Origin: Streptomyces gilvus
Lineage (GTDB): Bacteria > Actinomycetota > Actinomycetes > Streptomycetales > Streptomycetaceae
Reading direction: 5' to 3'
Length of the DNA: 64,000 bases
Assembly (NCBI RefSeq): GCF_022513565.1
Contig: NZ_JAKWBE010000011.1
Span: 124,001-188,000 of the forward strand
Shown: piece by piece, positions 61,339 to 64,000 of the stretch
Layout: every line of letters begins with the position of its first letter
Position numbering within the stretch: the first letter of the stretch is position 1
The notes under the pieces: model-generated
The model's input: the letters and a program-made list of their open reading frames with translations, nothing else
Database searches by the model: none
What the model was told of the DNA's origin: nothing
Program-made: the position numbers and the translations under genes

Positions 61339-62964
61339 ATGCCCAAGGGGGTCAGGGCCGCGGTCATAGGCGGCGTGTTCGCGGTGATGGTCGGCGGCGC
61401 GGGGTACGCCGGCTACAACATCGTGTCCGCGCTGAACGACGACGGGGGTTCGGGGGCGGCGACCGTGAAGACGGGACCGCCGAGCGCCGACGAGATCAAG
61501 GAGGCGTCGGGCAAGTTCTTCGCGGCCTGGGAGAAGGGACAGGCCGCGCAGGCGGCGACGTACACGAACAACCAGACGGCGGCCGAGCCGCTGCTGACGG
61601 CCTACGGCGAGACCGCGCACATCCAGGACGTGCGGATCACGCCCGGCGCGGCGACCGGCGCGACCGTGCCGTTCACCGTGAAGGCGACGGTGTCGTACGA
61701 GAACAAGTCCAAGCCGCTGACGTACAGGAGCGAGCTGACGGTGGTGCGCGGGAAGACCACCGGGCGGGCGCTGGTGGACTGGCGGCCGTCGGTCCTGCAT
61801 CCGCAGCTGAAGCCGGGCGACACCCTGGTCACCGGCCAGTCGGCGAGCCCCGAGATCGAGGCGGTGGACCGCGACGGCGTCGTGCTGACCAAGGAGAAGT
61901 ACCCCTCGCTCGGCGTGATCCTCGACACCCTGCGCCAGCGGTACGGCGACAAGGCGGGCGGCACACCCGGGATCGAACTGGCGATCCACCACCAGGCCGA
62001 GGGCGTGGCCGACACCTCGCTGCTGACCCTCGCCAAGGGCAGGGCGGGCGAGCTGCGGACCACCATCAGCGCGAGCGCGCAGGCGGCGGCCGAGAAGGCG
62101 GTGAAGAAGTTCGCCCAGTCGTCGGTGGTGGCCGTCAAGCCCAGCACCGGCGAGGTGCTGGCGGTGGCCAACAACCGCAAGGACCAGTTCAACGCGGCCT
62201 TCGAGGGCGCGGTCGCGCCGGGCTCCACGATGAAGATCATCACGGCCGCGATGCTCATCGACAACGGCGTGACCTCGATGAACGGCCCCGCGCCCTGCAC
62301 GCCCTCCGCCACCTGGCAGAGCCAGACCTTCACCAACCTCAAGGGCCTGCAGCCCAACGAGAACGCCACGCTCGCCAACAGCTTCATGCGCTCGTGCAAC
62401 ACGGCCTTCATCAAGCTCATCGACGAGAAGCCGCTCACCGACTCCTCGCTCACGCAGGAGGCCCAGGACCGGTTCGGGCTCGGGCAGAACGACTGGAAGA
62501 CGGGCATCGTCTCCTTCGACGGCAAGATCCCCGCGGTCAGTGGCCCGGACCGGGCGGCGAACGCGATCGGCCAGGGGCAGGTGCAGATGAGCCCGCTGAA
62601 CATGGCCTCGGTCACCGCGACCGCGATCACGGGCGCCTTCCGCCAGCCCTACCTGGTCTCCCCGAAGCTCGACGACCGCGAACTGGCCACCGCCAAGGGG
62701 CTGTCCGCGAGCACGTCGTCGCAGCTCAAGCAGATGATGCGGCTCACCGCGACGCAGGGGACGGCCGCACAGGCGATGGCCGGGCTCAGCGGGGACATCG
62801 GCGCGAAGACCGGTTCCGCCGAGGTCGACGGGCAGACCGTGTCCAACAGCTGGTTCACCGGTTTCCGCAACGACGTCGCGGCGGCGGCCATGACCGAGGA
62901 GGGCGGCCACGGCGGCACGGCGGCCGGTCCGATTGTCGCAGCTGTGCTACGGAGTGCCGGCTGA
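61339..62964 (+). CDS. Penicillin-binding protein, transpeptidase, with NTF2-like (MecA_N) domain
   Basis: A 541-residue protein. One membrane anchor (AAVIGGVFAVMVGGAGYAGY), an NTF2/MecA_N-like domain (residues about 45-155), a dimerisation-like domain, then the transpeptidase. SxxK is in APGSTMKIITAAML, SxN in MRSCNTAFIKL and KTG in GAKTGSAEVDG, all intact. It cross-links peptidoglycan; the MecA_N domain is typical of class B PBPs related to PBP2a. GGGAGGGA precedes the ATG. A paralogue follows in tandem. Confidence 0.95.
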   Translation: MPKGVRAAVIGGVFAVMVGGAGYAGYNIVSALNDDGGSGAATVKTGPPSADEIKEASGKFFAAWEKGQAAQAATYTNNQTAAEPLLTAYGETAHIQDVRITPGAATGATVPFTVKATVSYENKSKPLTYRSELTVVRGKTTGRALVDWRPSVLHPQLKPGDTLVTGQSASPEIEAVDRDGVVLTKEKYPSLGVILDTLRQRYGDKAGGTPGIELAIHHQAEGVADTSLLTLAKGRAGELRTTISASAQAAAEKAVKKFAQSSVVAVKPSTGEVLAVANNRKDQFNAAFEGAVAPGSTMKIITAAMLIDNGVTSMNGPAPCTPSATWQSQTFTNLKGLQPNENATLANSFMRSCNTAFIKLIDEKPLTDSSLTQEAQDRFGLGQNDWKTGIVSFDGKIPAVSGPDRAANAIGQGQVQMSPLNMASVTATAITGAFRQPYLVSPKLDDRELATAKGLSASTSSQLKQMMRLTATQGTAAQAMAGLSGDIGAKTGSAEVDGQTVSNSWFTGFRNDVAAAAMTEEGGHGGTAAGPIVAAVLRSAG

Positions 62965-63058
62965 CGTCACCCGCGCAGGAGGGGACTCTAGGCTGTTGCC
63001 GTCGTTGGGATGGATGAGGGCAACGGGGACCCTGGGAATTCTCGGAGGAACGGGAACA

Positions 63059-64000
63059 GTGGGCAACAGAAGGCGCGTCGCCGAGCGACGGAAGACCAGG
63101 CCCGCCGTCATCGGCGGGATGATCGCCGTGGTCGTCGGCGGCGCCGGCTTCGGCGTCTACGCGCTGTGGGGCGGCGGGGCCGCCGCCGACGACCGGGCGT
63201 CGTCCTCCTCCAGCGCCGACCACAAGCCCGTCAAGACCGGCCCGCTGTCCGCGACCGAGGTCCGGACGACCGCCACGACGTTCCTCACCTCCTGGCAGCA
63301 GGGGAAGGCCGCGCAGGCCGCCGCCGTCACGAACGACGCCACGGCGGCCGGCTCGCTGCTGACCGGCTACACCAAGGACGCCCACATCACGGGCGTCACG
63401 ATCACCCCCGGCACCCGCGTCGGCGACAAGGTGCCCTTCTCCGTGAAGGGCACGGTGTCGTACAAGGGCACCAGCAAGCCGCTCGCCTACCAGAGCGCGC
63501 TGACGGTCGTCCGGAACAAGGCGGACGGCAAGCCGCTGGTCGACTGGCACGCCGCGGTCGTCCACCCCGACCTGGAGGACGGCGACAAGCTGGTCACCGG
63601 CGAGTCCGGAACCCCGCCGGTCAAGGCCTACGACCGTGACGGCGGTGAGCTGACCACCGCCAAGTACCCGTCGCTGGGGCCCGTCCTGGACGGCCTGCGC
63701 GAGAAGTACGGCAAGATCGCCGGCGGCAAGGCGGGCGTCGAGCTGGACGTGGTGCGGGGCACGGCGTCCCAGAAGGCCAAGCTGTCCGACAAGACGCTGC
63801 TGACGCTGACCAAGGGCACGCCGGGCTCGGTGAGGACGACGCTCAGCCCGACGTTCCAGGCCGCGGCCGAGCAGCAGGTGACCAAGCAGGCGAAGTCGTC
63901 GGTGGTGGTGATGCGGCCGTCGACGGGTGAGATCCTCGCCGTCGCGAACGCCTCCCACGGCTTCAACGTGGCCTTCCAGGGCTCGCTCGCGCCCGGCTCC
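63059..64000 (+). CDS. Penicillin-binding protein paralogue, N-terminal part (runs off right edge)
   Basis: The frame is open from GTG 63059 (GGAGGAAC site) to the window end, 314 codons. Layout is the same as its neighbour: basic start, membrane anchor (PAVIGGMIAVVVGGAGFGVY), MecA_N/NTF2-like domain (SWQQGKAAQAAAVTNDATAA) and the segment SSVVVMRPSTGEILAVANAS leading to the LAPGS of the transpeptidase SxxK motif at the very edge. The catalytic remainder is outside the window. The pair probably arose by tandem duplication. Confidence 0.93.
   Translation, partial: MGNRRRVAERRKTRPAVIGGMIAVVVGGAGFGVYALWGGGAAADDRASSSSSADHKPVKTGPLSATEVRTTATTFLTSWQQGKAAQAAAVTNDATAAGSLLTGYTKDAHITGVTITPGTRVGDKVPFSVKGTVSYKGTSKPLAYQSALTVVRNKADGKPLVDWHAAVVHPDLEDGDKLVTGESGTPPVKAYDRDGGELTTAKYPSLGPVLDGLREKYGKIAGGKAGVELDVVRGTASQKAKLSDKTLLTLTKGTPGSVRTTLSPTFQAAAEQQVTKQAKSSVVVMRPSTGEILAVANASHGFNVAFQGSLAPGS

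Overview
The window is high-GC actinobacterial DNA, almost certainly from a Streptomyces chromosome core. Evidence is the very high GC with strong third-position bias, frequent GTG starts, and the block glmU-prs-rplY-pth, ppc, tam/tamR, galTEK, ispE/ksgA, rpfB, pmt and paired penicillin-binding proteins. From memory this matches the order around SCO3100-SCO3157 of S. coelicolor. The species cannot be fixed from the sequence alone.

Layout. (1) 1-5.9 kb: the 5' end of a large secreted protein running off the left edge, an HNH-nuclease-like lipoprotein, a small MT0933-like protein, an SDR oxidoreductase, and a DUF4097 / ABC ATPase / ABC permease operon with a promoter-operator region. (2) 5.9-10.3 kb: mfd, then a Phd/VapC-type toxin-antitoxin pair. 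(3) 10.4-18 kb: a MacB/FtsX-type ABC exporter, a DHA2-type MFS exporter, and a DUF485/SSS symporter pair. (4) 18-25 kb: a DivIVA-like coiled-coil protein and a cluster of polymorphic-toxin-type domains. The cluster holds an Imm35 / Pro-Gly-Ala linker / deaminase / SUKH-4 fusion, a WHH-nuclease / SUKH fusion, a YwqJ-type deaminase and a SUKH-3 protein. (5) 25-31 kb: an orphan histidine kinase with tandem repeats at its 3' end, a decayed gene beside tRNA-Gln(UUG), then glmU, prs, rplY and pth. (6) 31-40 kb: a membrane protein, a sortase substrate, ppc, a fatty-acid desaturase/TetR pair, CsbD, a VOC protein and tam/tamR. (7) 39-47.5 kb: two orphan NarL-type regulators, a GNAT protein, galTEK and a divergent SSS symporter. 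(8) 47.6-64 kb: two paralogous membrane-anchored beta-propeller proteins, an ABC-F ATPase, an amidase remnant, then ispE, ksgA, rpfB, tatD, a zinc-ribbon protein, rsmI, pmt and two tandem penicillin-binding proteins, the last cut by the right edge.

How it fits together. Most genes are housekeeping: nucleotide-sugar and PRPP supply, translation, isoprenoid and rRNA maturation, galactose catabolism, anaplerosis and cell-wall growth. The most unusual part is 19.2-24.9 kb, where nucleic-acid-attacking toxin domains and immunity domains sit on the same polypeptides or next to each other, with no visible secretion signal. A second recurrent feature is duplicated sequence just after stop codons. It occurs at the SDR/permease junction, after the HNH lipoprotein, after the histidine kinase and after pth.
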